This document shows positions 7,111-14,239 of a stretch of 41,954 bases of DNA, piece after piece. A model generated the notes under the pieces. It was not told the DNA's origin and searched no databases. It worked only from the letters and a program-made list of their open reading frames with translations. The DNA lies in the NCBI GenBank assembly GCA_900547815.1, contig URHY01000008.1:1-41954 (forward strand). Direction: 5' to 3'. Origin of the DNA: an uncultured Solobacterium sp. (lineage in GTDB: Bacteria; Bacillota_I; Bacilli_A; Erysipelotrichales; Erysipelotrichaceae). The position numbers and the translations under genes are program-made. Position 1 is the first letter of the stretch, and each line of letters starts with the position of its first letter.

Positions 7111-7125
7111 AAGTGGTGTTATACT
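7098..7125 (+). promoter_or_regulatory. Promoter of the DUF308-alcohol dehydrogenase operon
   Basis: TTGAAA (7098-7103), a 16-bp spacer and TATACT (7120-7125) preceded by TG-n (extended -10). The -35 lies inside the CIRCE-like palindrome. Confidence 0.65.
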
Positions 7126-7151
7126 GAAATCAGTTAAAGGAGATGTTTTAT

Positions 7152-7736
7152 ATGAAATGGTTTGATTCAGATTATAATTATATTGATGAATTTACAACAC
7201 AATGGAATGAAAGGTATAAAAAAGTAAAAAGAACGAGTATAATATTGAGTATAGTATTGATTCTTATTGGCATTCTATGTTTTGCGTTTCCAGAAAAAGT
7301 GTTCACTACCATTCAGATGATTGCTGCTATTGGCCTGATAATATGGGGAGCTTATGAAATCTATTCATATATTACTACCACTTTCTTTTTTAAAGACGCT
7401 ATGTGGTTAGTCAGTGGAATCTTAAACATCTTATTAGGCTGTTTGCTGTATACAATGCCAGTGACCATTACGGTGAGTACTTTAACATTCTTGTTTGCGT
7501 TTGTTTTATTGGTGAACGGAATTCAAAAAATGACTTGGGGATCAAAGTTAAGCTTTTTTAGAGTGATAAATACCAATTATTTGAGCTTTACAGGTTTGGT
7601 TAATTTGTTGTTGGGTATTATTTTTATGGTAATGCCATTCCAAAGTGCTTTAGTTGTCAACTATGTTATTGCAGCCTATTTGATTGTAGCTGGTATAAGC
7701 TTATTGATTGAAGCAATTTCAATGAAAAAGATTTAA
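7152..7736 (+). CDS. DUF308 / HdeD-family membrane protein
   Basis: A 194-residue polytopic protein with about six hydrophobic segments in two similar halves, as in the HdeD/DUF308 family, which includes E. coli HdeD of the acid-resistance island. The biochemical role is unknown. A hydrophilic N-terminus (DSDYNYIDEFTTQWNERYKKVKR) precedes the first helix. I use ATG 7152 (MKWFDSD) rather than ATG 7143, because the SD AAAGGAGA sits 8 nt before 7152 and overlaps 7143. The CIRCE-like site upstream suggests a heat or stress response. The dehydrogenase gene follows after 10 nt. Confidence 0.8.
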   Translation: MKWFDSDYNYIDEFTTQWNERYKKVKRTSIILSIVLILIGILCFAFPEKVFTTIQMIAAIGLIIWGAYEIYSYITTTFFFKDAMWLVSGILNILLGCLLYTMPVTITVSTLTFLFAFVLLVNGIQKMTWGSKLSFFRVINTNYLSFTGLVNLLLGIIFMVMPFQSALVVNYVIAAYLIVAGISLLIEAISMKKI

Positions 7737-7746
7737 AGGAGTATTT

Positions 7747-8937
7747 ATGGAAAATTTTAAGTATTATGCACCAACAAAAGTTTATTTTGGAAAAGATGAG
7801 GAAAAAAAGGTTGGAAAGATTTTAAAGGAATTTCATCCGACAAAAGTGCTAATTCATTATGGAGGTCAAAGTGCCATTAAGTCTGGTCTGTTGGATCGTG
7901 TAAAAAAGGCATTGAATGAAGAAAATATTGCTTATTGTTTGTGTGGTGGTGTTGTAGCGAATCCTTTACTTTCTAAGGTAAATGAAGGTATTCAAATTTG
8001 TAAAGAAGAAGGTGTTGATTTTATTTTAGCTGTCGGCGGTGGTAGTGTACTCGATTCAAGCAAGGGTATTGCTTATGGTGTCTATAATGAAGGCAATATT
8101 TGGGATTATTATGCCAAAAAGAAAAAAATAAAAGGTGCTTTACCTATGGGATGCATCCTTACACTTGCAGCAACGGGTAGTGAAATGAGTGGTTCAAGCG
8201 TTATTACGAATGAAGATGGAAATTTAAAGCGTGGATTAGCTAGTGATTTTGGGTATTTTAAATTTTCGATTTTGAATCCAGAATTAACATATACTGTATC
8301 AAAGTATCAAACAATGTGCGGATGTACAGATATAATTATGCATACACTTGAAAGGTATTTTACGCCATTCGAAACATTGGATTTAGTGGATCAAATGGCG
8401 GAGAGTTTGATTTGTACTGTCATTAAAAATGCAAAAATTTTATTAGAAGATCCTACTAATGAACAAGCTCGAAGTGAGGTTATGTGGGCTGGTAGTGTAT
8501 CTCATAATGGCATGACAGGAGATAGAACTTTAGGTGACTGGGCTTGTCATGGCTTAGAACATGAATTGAGTGGCATGTTTAATGTGGCTCATGGAGCAGG
8601 TCTTGCAGCTATTTGGGATAGTTGGGCAAATCATGTGTATATGGAAAATCCAATGCGTTTTGCAAAACTAGGTCATCGCGTGTTTGGTTTAGATGATGCA
8701 GATACGTTATCGTGTGCGTTGGATACAATTGAAAAAATGGAAGAATTCTTTAAATCGATTGGCATGCCTACAAGTATTCAAGAATTGTTGAATCGTAAAT
8801 GCACGGAGCCTGAATTATATGAATTAACTTATAAATGTAGTTTTGAGCATACGCGTACACTTGGAAAATTTAAAGAATTGGATGAAACAGATATGCTTGA
8901 TATTTATCGTATGGCAAATGAAAAGGAAGTCGCTTAA
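7747..8937 (+). CDS. Iron-containing alcohol dehydrogenase (butanol dehydrogenase-like)
   Basis: Group III metal-dependent alcohol or aldehyde oxidoreductase, probably NADPH-linked, reducing aldehydes such as butyraldehyde. The N-terminal Rossmann-like domain contains AVGGGSVLDSSKGIAYG (about 96-112) for nucleotide binding. Metal ligands are visible in GCTDIIMHTLERY (Asp and His at about 194 and 198) and further His residues in CHGLEHELSGMFNVAHGAGLA (about 262-282). Length 396 aa is usual for the BdhA/YqhD branch. The SD AAAGGAG lies 10 nt after the DUF308 gene, so they are co-transcribed. The exact substrate cannot be told. Confidence 0.9.
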   Translation: MENFKYYAPTKVYFGKDEEKKVGKILKEFHPTKVLIHYGGQSAIKSGLLDRVKKALNEENIAYCLCGGVVANPLLSKVNEGIQICKEEGVDFILAVGGGSVLDSSKGIAYGVYNEGNIWDYYAKKKKIKGALPMGCILTLAATGSEMSGSSVITNEDGNLKRGLASDFGYFKFSILNPELTYTVSKYQTMCGCTDIIMHTLERYFTPFETLDLVDQMAESLICTVIKNAKILLEDPTNEQARSEVMWAGSVSHNGMTGDRTLGDWACHGLEHELSGMFNVAHGAGLAAIWDSWANHVYMENPMRFAKLGHRVFGLDDADTLSCALDTIEKMEEFFKSIGMPTSIQELLNRKCTEPELYELTYKCSFEHTRTLGKFKELDETDMLDIYRMANEKEVA

Positions 8938-8950
8938 GACTTCCTTATTT
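8923..8950 (+). terminator. Terminator after alcohol dehydrogenase, probably bidirectional
   Basis: AAGGAAGTC / GACTTCCTT stem (8923-8931 with 8938-8946) with a TTATTTT tail on the plus strand and a short T run on the minus strand. It sits between convergent genes. Confidence 0.75.
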
Positions 8951-9882
8951 TAGTTAAACAAACTTTTGATAAAGTTGATGATTTTATCAAACCATCCTTC
9001 AGATTGAGCTTTATCTAATAGACCTGATAATTGTTTTTTTAAGTTACCAGATAATTTGTTTAATTGTTTCAATACTTCTTGTGAATCAATGGCAGAAGTA
9101 TTTTGATATTTTTTTGCGAATTCAATTAATTTATTGATGTCATCTTGTGAGATGATATCGCTTAAATTAAATTTTTTTAATGCATCGGTTACAACTTGTT
9201 CAACCTGTTCTGCTGTTGCAGCACTACCTTGATTTTGTTTGATTTCGGCGAGTTCTTTTTTGATTTCAACCATAGCTTGATCTAAGCGTCCTGAATCGAA
9301 ATTAGAATTATCTGCATTGTTTTCGGCAATTTCATTAGTTGTTTCAAGTTCATCCTGAGCAACTTGTGTACGATCTAAATCTAATGTTTCTCCATTTGCT
9401 TCTAAAGCTTTATAAACACCAGTTAATGCAGATTCACCAGTTACTTTTGAAACAGAAGCTACATCGATTTCAACATCGCTAACACCGGCAGTAATAGCGG
9501 CATTGGCATATTGATTTGAAGTGATTTTTGTGATGTTGTCTTCGGTGATGATTTTAACCTTTACACCTGTTCCAGAATCTTTCTTTTGTACCATAACACT
9601 AGAAATTAAACTGGATGTACTACCACCTGCAATACCTAGATAAGTATATAAGTCGTTTGCATCTACGCTTGTTTCATATACATTGTTTGTATCTTTGATA
9701 TCAAATAAATCACGTGTGCTTTGAATTTGATCATTCGTTAAACCACCACCATATACAACGGTTGGTTTACCCCACTTTTCATCAATGACAGATGTATCGA
9801 TTGCGAATACATTTGTGGCACAAGTTGAAACACCCATTACAACTGCAAGGGATGCGCCTAATAATTTATTACATTTAAACAT
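8950..9882 (-). CDS. Secreted DUF1002 domain protein
   Basis: A 310-residue exported protein related to Bacillus YpuA. Residues 1-27 form a signal peptide (Lys start, hydrophobic core, cleavage near VFA-ID). The DUF1002 region follows (GLTNDQIQSTRDLF, then KIITEDNITKITSNQYANAAITAGVSDVEI and SKVTGESALTGVYKAL). The C-terminal third is charged and helical. The function of the family is not known. The SD AAAGGAGAA precedes ATG. It stands alone with its own promoter (9917-9945). Confidence 0.85.
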   Translation of the reverse strand: MFKCNKLLGASLAVVMGVSTCATNVFAIDTSVIDEKWGKPTVVYGGGLTNDQIQSTRDLFDIKDTNNVYETSVDANDLYTYLGIAGGSTSSLISSVMVQKKDSGTGVKVKIITEDNITKITSNQYANAAITAGVSDVEIDVASVSKVTGESALTGVYKALEANGETLDLDRTQVAQDELETTNEIAENNADNSNFDSGRLDQAMVEIKKELAEIKQNQGSAATAEQVEQVVTDALKKFNLSDIISQDDINKLIEFAKKYQNTSAIDSQEVLKQLNKLSGNLKKQLSGLLDKAQSEGWFDKIINFIKSLFN

Positions 9883-9916
9883 ATTTTGTTCTCCTTTTAT
9901 TTTCTAATACGTTATA

Positions 9917-9945
9917 AGTGTATATTAACTTTAATTTTTGTGCAA
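9917..9945 (-). promoter_or_regulatory. Promoter of the DUF1002 gene
   Basis: Minus strand TTGCAC (9945-9940), a 17-bp spacer and TACACT (9922-9917). It is back to back with the promoter of the DtxR-like gene. Confidence 0.5.
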
Positions 9946-9950
9946 AAGTT

Positions 9951-9979
9951 TTGAATCTTATGTGAAATTTTGTTATACT
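9951..9979 (+). promoter_or_regulatory. Promoter of the DtxR-family regulator
   Basis: TTGAAT (9951-9956), a 17-bp spacer and TATACT (9974-9979) with an extended -10 TG. Predicted start is near 9986, inside the palindrome at 9985-10002. Confidence 0.7.
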
Positions 9980-9984
9980 TTTAT

Positions 9985-10002
9985 GGTAAGCTTAAGCTAA
10001 CC
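9985..10002. promoter_or_regulatory. Palindromic operator at the DtxR-family gene
   Basis: GGTAAGCTTAAGCTAACC is an 18-bp palindrome with one mismatched pair. It resembles DtxR/IdeR-type sites built on TTAGGnTAnCCTAA half sites. It covers the predicted transcription start, which fits metal-dependent autorepression. Confidence 0.6.
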
Positions 10003-10014
10003 GGAGGGATAGAA

Positions 10015-10413
10015 ATGCTACTAACACAATCTCAGGAAGATTATTTAGAAACAATATATGTATTAAAGTCTCAACAAGACAATGTTCGTGCTATTGATGT
10101 AGCCGCAGCTTTAGGTTTTTCTAAGCCGAGTGTTTCACATGCTTTAAAAGACTTAAAAGAAAAAGATTTGATATATACAGATAAAACAGGCTATATCTTT
10201 TTTACAGAACAAGGAAAAGTGCAGGCTAGTCAAGTGTATGAAAGACATATTTATTTTAAAAATCAATTGCTTCATGCAGGAGTAGAACCTGTTCTTGCAG
10301 AAGAAGAAGCTTGTCGAATGGAACATACAATTAGTGAAGAAAGTTTTAAAAAATTAAAGGGCAATAAATGCGTTCGATCTTGCATTGATTGTAAGGGTGA
10401 TGGCTGCAAATAA
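10015..10413 (+). CDS. DtxR/MntR-family metal-dependent transcriptional regulator with Cys-rich tail
   Basis: A 132-residue winged-helix metalloregulator. The N-terminal domain (residues 1-65: QEDYLETIYVL, AIDVAAALGFSKPSVSHALKDL) is the DtxR HTH; Asp9 and Glu12 match MntR metal ligands. The dimer domain has His78 and a C-x-x-E-H motif (Cys100, Glu103, His104) as in DtxR. It lacks the SH3-like third domain. The last 14 residues hold four cysteines (119, 123, 126, 131), unusual for the family and able to bind metal or a cluster. I use ATG 10015 because GGAGGG lies 6 nt upstream; the 15 open codons before it overlap the promoter. No transporter lies next to it. Confidence 0.85.
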   Translation: MLLTQSQEDYLETIYVLKSQQDNVRAIDVAAALGFSKPSVSHALKDLKEKDLIYTDKTGYIFFTEQGKVQASQVYERHIYFKNQLLHAGVEPVLAEEEACRMEHTISEESFKKLKGNKCVRSCIDCKGDGCK

Positions 10414-10438
10414 AAAAGCGTGAAAATCACGCTTTTTT
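10412..10438. terminator. Bidirectional terminator
   Basis: A perfect 12-bp stem AAAAAAGCGTGA / TCACGCTTTTTT with an AAA loop sits between convergent genes and overlaps both stop codons. The T run is present on both strands. Confidence 0.92.
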
Positions 10439-11135
10439 AGTCTTTGCTTTGAGGAATGAATGGTAATAATGCATCGGCAAGGGAATGAAGATTACGAGAT
10501 TGGATGTATACTTTTCCGTTGCCATGGAATACGTTAACTAATCCTTCACCAGTTGTAAATCCAAAGGTTCCGGAAGCAATCTTGATTTCATAATCTAAAG
10601 AATCATCCCATGCGACAACATGTTCATTGTCAATTGTGATTGGATGTGCATCATCCACATTGATTTCCATGATATCCCCATACGCATTGATCAAAAGGTC
10701 TCCTTGACCAAATGTATGCATCACAAAAAATCCACCGGTTCCGCCAAATAATGCTTTTCCTACACTTTGTGTTTTCATTTCGTAGCTAACACCATTATCG
10801 CATGCTAGAAAAGCTCCATTGTTTAAGTAGTAATGATTTTTTGAATCGACTTCTAAACAAATGATTTTTCCTGGAATAGAAGGTGCAATTCCAAGTAATC
10901 CATCATAATTGGTTCCTGTGGCTTCTGTGATAAACATGCTTTCACCGCTTGTAAGGCTTCGGCCAATAGCACCTAATACGCCGCCAAGGCCTTTTTTATT
11001 GCTGTTCATTTTACCTTCAATTGTAACATTAGACATGTAGGCCATTGAGCCTCTTTCGATTTTTACTGTTTCCTTATTTTGTAAATTGATTTCAACGATA
11101 GGACAATCTGAATCCCCTTTGATTTTGTAATCCAT
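10437..11135 (-). CDS. AIM24 family protein
   Basis: A 232-residue beta-rich cytoplasmic protein of the AIM24/TIGR00266 family, named after a yeast mitochondrial biogenesis factor; its bacterial role is unknown. Family traits are KIERGSMAYMSNVTIEGK near the N-terminus, the glycine-rich GGVLGAIGRSLTSGESMFIT, and the ends of repeated beta segments (GGTGGFFVMHTFGQGDLLINAYG, FTTGEGLVNVFHGNGKVYIQSR). The SD AAAGGAGAT lies 8 nt before ATG. It is monocistronic with an extended -10 promoter at 11161-11169. Confidence 0.88.
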   Translation of the reverse strand: MDYKIKGDSDCPIVEINLQNKETVKIERGSMAYMSNVTIEGKMNSNKKGLGGVLGAIGRSLTSGESMFITEATGTNYDGLLGIAPSIPGKIICLEVDSKNHYYLNNGAFLACDNGVSYEMKTQSVGKALFGGTGGFFVMHTFGQGDLLINAYGDIMEINVDDAHPITIDNEHVVAWDDSLDYEIKIASGTFGFTTGEGLVNVFHGNGKVYIQSRNLHSLADALLPFIPQSKD

Positions 11136-11160
11136 AATATAATCTCCTTTTCTTTCTTAT

Positions 11161-11169
11161 ATTGTATCA
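11161..11169 (-). promoter_or_regulatory. Extended -10 promoter of the AIM24 gene
   Basis: Minus strand TGATACAAT (TG-n-TACAAT). No convincing -35 was found. Confidence 0.45.
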
Positions 11170-11211
11170 AGTATATGTGAATTTAACATGAAATATCAAA
11201 AAAATAAAATT

Positions 11212-11226
11212 GACATAAATGATGTC
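11212..11226. repeat. 15-bp palindrome GACAT-N5-ATGTC, copy 2
   Basis: GACATAAATGATGTC differs at one position from the copy at 60-74, and the flanks TT and TCT are also shared. It lies 17 bp before a possible small ORF upstream of nrdD. Confidence 0.4.
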
Positions 11227-11243
11227 TGTATAAGAGGTATCTT

Positions 11244-11405
11244 ATGAATAAAGGAGGGTTGTACAAAATATTTAAAAAAATAAAAAACTTATACAAATTA
11301 GTTGAGCTTAAAAAATTAAGAAACCGGTTTGCTTTATGTATCGCTCAAGCATTATTTTGTAGGAAAGTAAAGTCTTGTTTTAGAAAAAAATATAAGTATA
11401 CTTAA
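11244..11405 (+). CDS. Possible 53-aa basic peptide upstream of nrdD
   Basis: An open frame from ATG 11244 to TAA 11403-11405 encodes a very basic peptide (about one third Lys/Arg) that starts MNKGGLYKIFKKIKNLYK and has three Cys near its end (CIAQALFCRKVKSC). AGAGG lies 6 nt upstream. I do not recognise it, and A-rich DNA can give such frames by chance. If translated, it lies in the nrdD leader and ends 12 nt before the hairpin at 11417. Confidence 0.3.
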   Translation: MNKGGLYKIFKKIKNLYKLVELKKLRNRFALCIAQALFCRKVKSCFRKKYKYT

Positions 11406-11416
11406 GATAGTCATTA

Positions 11417-11442
11417 AAAATAGTTGAACCTTCAACTATTTT
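11417..11442 (+). promoter_or_regulatory. Perfect hairpin abutting the nrdD Shine-Dalgarno
   Basis: AAAATAGTTGAA / TTCAACTATTTT forms a 12-bp stem around CC. It ends exactly where the nrdD SD AGGAGG (11443-11448) begins. It could be a weak terminator (only TTTT), an mRNA stabiliser or an operator. The rest of 11136-11454 holds the AIM24 promoter, the palindrome and the small ORF. Confidence 0.55.
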
Positions 11443-11454
11443 AGGAGGAATTAT

Positions 11455-13629
11455 ATGAAAGTAATTAAAAGAAGTGGAGAAGAAGTCGTTTTTGATCCAG
11501 CAAAAATTGAAAATGCAATCAAAAAAGCAAATAAAGCAACTACACATAATCAAATGACAGACGAATTGATTCATACTGTTACGCAAAGTGTTGTCGATAA
11601 ATGTGAAAATTTAAAGAGAAGCCCAAATGTTGAAGAAATTCAAGATATGGTTGAGGGTGAATTGATGGAGCATCGTTGTTTTGCGGTAGCTCACAACTAT
11701 ATTACATATCGTTATGAGCGTGCTTTAGTTCGTAAGGCAAATTCAACAGATAAGCAAATTATGTCTTTGCTTGAACGTAATAATGAAGAAGTGAAACAGG
11801 AAAATTCAAATAAAAACCCATTAGTAAATAGCGTTCAACGTGATTATATGGCTGGTGAAGTTTCAAAGGATATCACAAAGCGCTTCTTATTACCTCAAGA
11901 TGTTATGGAAGCACACGAACAAGGAATTATTCATTTCCATGATTCCGATTATTTTGCGCAACATATGCACAATTGTTGCTTAGTAAACTTGGATGATATG
12001 CTACAAAATGGAACAGTTATCTCTGAAACTATGATTGAAAAACCACATAGTTTTTCTACCGCATGTAATGTAGCTACACAAATTATTGCACAAGTCGCAA
12101 GTTCACAATATGGAGGTCAAAGTATTACACTTTCTCATTTAGCTCCTTTTGTGCAGGTTTCAAGAGAAAAGGCGCGTCGTGAAGTAAAAGAAGAATTGGA
12201 ATCGTTAAATCTAGATTCTTCAGAAGAAACTGTAAATAAAATGGCAGAGATGCGTGTTCGTAAAGAAATCGAAAAAGGTGTACAGATGATTCAATATCAG
12301 GTCATCACATTGATGACGACAAATGGACAAGCTCCATTCGTAACTGTATTCATGTATTTGAATGAAGTGCCAGAAGGACAGACTCGTGATGATTTAGCTA
12401 TTATTATTGAAGAGATGTTGAAACAAAGAATCAAGGGTGTTAAAAATGAAAAGGGTATTTGGATCACACCAGCATTCCCTAAATTGATTTATGTTCTTGA
12501 AGAAAATAATATTGAAGAAGGTTCAAAATATTGGTATTTAACAGAATTAGCTGCAAGATGTACAGCTAAGCGTATGGTTCCAGATTATATTTCTGAAAAG
12601 AAAATGTTGGAATTGAAAGTGGATGTGAATGGTGAAGGGCATTGTTATCCATGTATGGGATGTCGTTCATTCTTAACTACATATTTAGATGAAAATGGTA
12701 AGCCAAAATACTATGGTCGTTTTAACCAGGGTGTTGTGACTTTGAACTTAGTGGATGTAGCTTGTTCAAGTAAGCATGATGAAGAAGCATTCTGGAGAAT
12801 TATGGACGAAAGATTAGCTTTATGTAAAAAAGCATTGATGTGCCGTCATGAAAGATTACTAGGAACACCAAGTGATGTAGCACCTATTTTATGGCAAAAT
12901 GGTGCATTGGCTCGTTTGAAAAAAGGGGAACCAATCGATAAATTATTGTTTGGTGGATATTCTACAATTTCATTAGGTTATGCCGGATTATGTGAATGTG
13001 TATATTATATGACAGGACATCCTCATACTGAGGAACCAGGAACATCATTTGGATTAAAAGTTATGCAGTATTTAAATGATGCATGTGCTAAATGGAAGGC
13101 TGAAGAAAATATTGATTTCTCATTATATGGAACTCCAATGGAATCAACGACATTTAAATTCTCTAAACATCTACAAGAACGTTTTGGAATTATTCCTCAT
13201 GTAACAGATAAAAACTACATCACAAATAGTTATCATGTTCATGTAACGGAAGAAATTGATGCATTTACAAAATTATCGTTTGAATCACAATTCCAAAAAC
13301 TTTCTCCAGGTGGAGCTATTAGTTATGTAGAAGTTCCAAATATGGAAAATAATATTGATGCAGTATTGGCAATTATGAAACATATTTATAATCATATTAT
13401 GTATGCGGAATTAAATACAAAATCAGACTATTGCCAAGTATGTGGATATACGGGTGAAATCAAAATTGTAGAAGATGAGAACCACAAATTAGTTTGGGAA
13501 TGTCCAAATTGTGGCAATCGTGACCAAGAAAAAATGAATGTGGCTCGTCGTACTTGTGGATATATTGGAACTCAGTTCTGGAACCAAGGAAGAACACAAG
13601 AAATCAAAGAAAGAGTACTACACTTATAA
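11455..13629 (+). CDS. nrdD: Anaerobic ribonucleoside-triphosphate reductase
   Basis: Glycyl-radical enzyme that converts NTPs to dNTPs without oxygen, using formate or a thiol as reductant. An ATP-cone (residues 1-90, VIKRSGEEVVFDPAKIENAI) gives allosteric control. The catalytic barrel contains FHDSDYFAQHMHNCCL and the CYPCMGCRSF region. The C-terminus has a four-Cys zinc site (CQVCG...CPNCG) and the radical loop RRTCGYIG with Gly at about 702. Length 724 aa is standard. TAGGAGG is an ideal SD. nrdG follows, separated by a terminator-like hairpin. Confidence 0.97.
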   Translation: MKVIKRSGEEVVFDPAKIENAIKKANKATTHNQMTDELIHTVTQSVVDKCENLKRSPNVEEIQDMVEGELMEHRCFAVAHNYITYRYERALVRKANSTDKQIMSLLERNNEEVKQENSNKNPLVNSVQRDYMAGEVSKDITKRFLLPQDVMEAHEQGIIHFHDSDYFAQHMHNCCLVNLDDMLQNGTVISETMIEKPHSFSTACNVATQIIAQVASSQYGGQSITLSHLAPFVQVSREKARREVKEELESLNLDSSEETVNKMAEMRVRKEIEKGVQMIQYQVITLMTTNGQAPFVTVFMYLNEVPEGQTRDDLAIIIEEMLKQRIKGVKNEKGIWITPAFPKLIYVLEENNIEEGSKYWYLTELAARCTAKRMVPDYISEKKMLELKVDVNGEGHCYPCMGCRSFLTTYLDENGKPKYYGRFNQGVVTLNLVDVACSSKHDEEAFWRIMDERLALCKKALMCRHERLLGTPSDVAPILWQNGALARLKKGEPIDKLLFGGYSTISLGYAGLCECVYYMTGHPHTEEPGTSFGLKVMQYLNDACAKWKAEENIDFSLYGTPMESTTFKFSKHLQERFGIIPHVTDKNYITNSYHVHVTEEIDAFTKLSFESQFQKLSPGGAISYVEVPNMENNIDAVLAIMKHIYNHIMYAELNTKSDYCQVCGYTGEIKIVEDENHKLVWECPNCGNRDQEKMNVARRTCGYIGTQFWNQGRTQEIKERVLHL

Positions 13630-13653
13630 GAGCTAGTTTTCTAGCTCTTTTTT
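13629..13653 (+). terminator. Terminator-like hairpin between nrdD and nrdG
   Basis: AGAGCTAG / CTAGCTCT stem (13629-13636 with 13641-13648) with a TTTTTT tail, ending at the nrdG SD AGGAGG. No promoter is obvious between it and nrdG, so it probably lowers nrdG expression relative to nrdD by partial termination. Confidence 0.8.
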
Positions 13654-13668
13654 AGGAGGTAACCCAAA

Positions 13669-14190
13669 ATGTACTATGGAAATATAAAAAAGAACGATAT
13701 CGCAAATGGTAAAGGTGTTCGTGTAACACTATTTGTATCAGGGTGTACAAATCATTGTAAGAATTGTTTCCAACCAGAAACATGGAACTTTGATTATGGT
13801 AAGCCTTATACAAAGGAAACGGAAAATGAAATTATTGAAGCTTTAAAACCGAGTCATATTGCAGGTTTGACATTACTTGGAGGAGAACCGTTTGAGCCAG
13901 AAAACCAAAGAGAACTCGTAAAACTTCTTCGTCGTGTTCGTAAAGAGTTGCCAAAAAAGAATATTTGGTCATTTACGGGATTTATTCTTGATCAAGACTT
14001 ATTGGATGGGGGAAGAAAACATTGTGAAGTAACCGATGAAATGTTATCTTTATTAGATGTTTTAGTAGATGGCCCATTTAAGGAAGAAGAAAAAGATATC
14101 ACATTGGCATTTCGTGGTTCAAGAAATCAAAGGCTTATTGATATGAAAAAATCTTTGAAGGAACAAGAGGTTATAGAATTGGAAGTTTAA
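13669..14190 (+). CDS. nrdG: Anaerobic ribonucleotide reductase activating enzyme
   Basis: Radical SAM protein that makes the glycyl radical in NrdD. The cluster motif C-x3-C-x2-C is seen as CTNHCKNC (about residues 26-33), followed by FQPETWNF. The GGEPFEPEN motif (about 72-80) contacts SAM. Length 173 aa is normal for NrdG. An AGGAGGT SD lies 8 nt before ATG. It sits 39 nt after nrdD and depends on readthrough of the hairpin between them. Confidence 0.96.
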   Translation: MYYGNIKKNDIANGKGVRVTLFVSGCTNHCKNCFQPETWNFDYGKPYTKETENEIIEALKPSHIAGLTLLGGEPFEPENQRELVKLLRRVRKELPKKNIWSFTGFILDQDLLDGGRKHCEVTDEMLSLLDVLVDGPFKEEEKDITLAFRGSRNQRLIDMKKSLKEQEVIELEV

Positions 14191-14205
14191 TCTTCCAATT
14201 TTTTT
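14177..14205 (+). terminator. Terminator of nrdDG
   Basis: AATTGGAAG / CTTCCAATT (14177-14185 with 14192-14200) with a T run of seven; the 5' arm lies in the end of nrdG. Confidence 0.9.
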
Positions 14206-14224
14206 ATCCATTATTAAGAAAATT

Positions 14225-14233
14225 TGATATAAT
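14225..14233 (+). promoter_or_regulatory. Extended -10 promoter of ispD
   Basis: TGATATAAT (TG-n-TATAAT). The ispD ATG begins 7 nt after the last base of the -10, at the expected transcription start, so the mRNA would be leaderless. No good -35 is visible. Confidence 0.65.
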
Positions 14234-14239
14234 GGATGC

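Noticed and set aside
11136..11454. Cobalamin riboswitch or paired NrdR boxes before nrdD
   Set aside because: I found neither the B12 box nor two NrdR-type 16-bp boxes.
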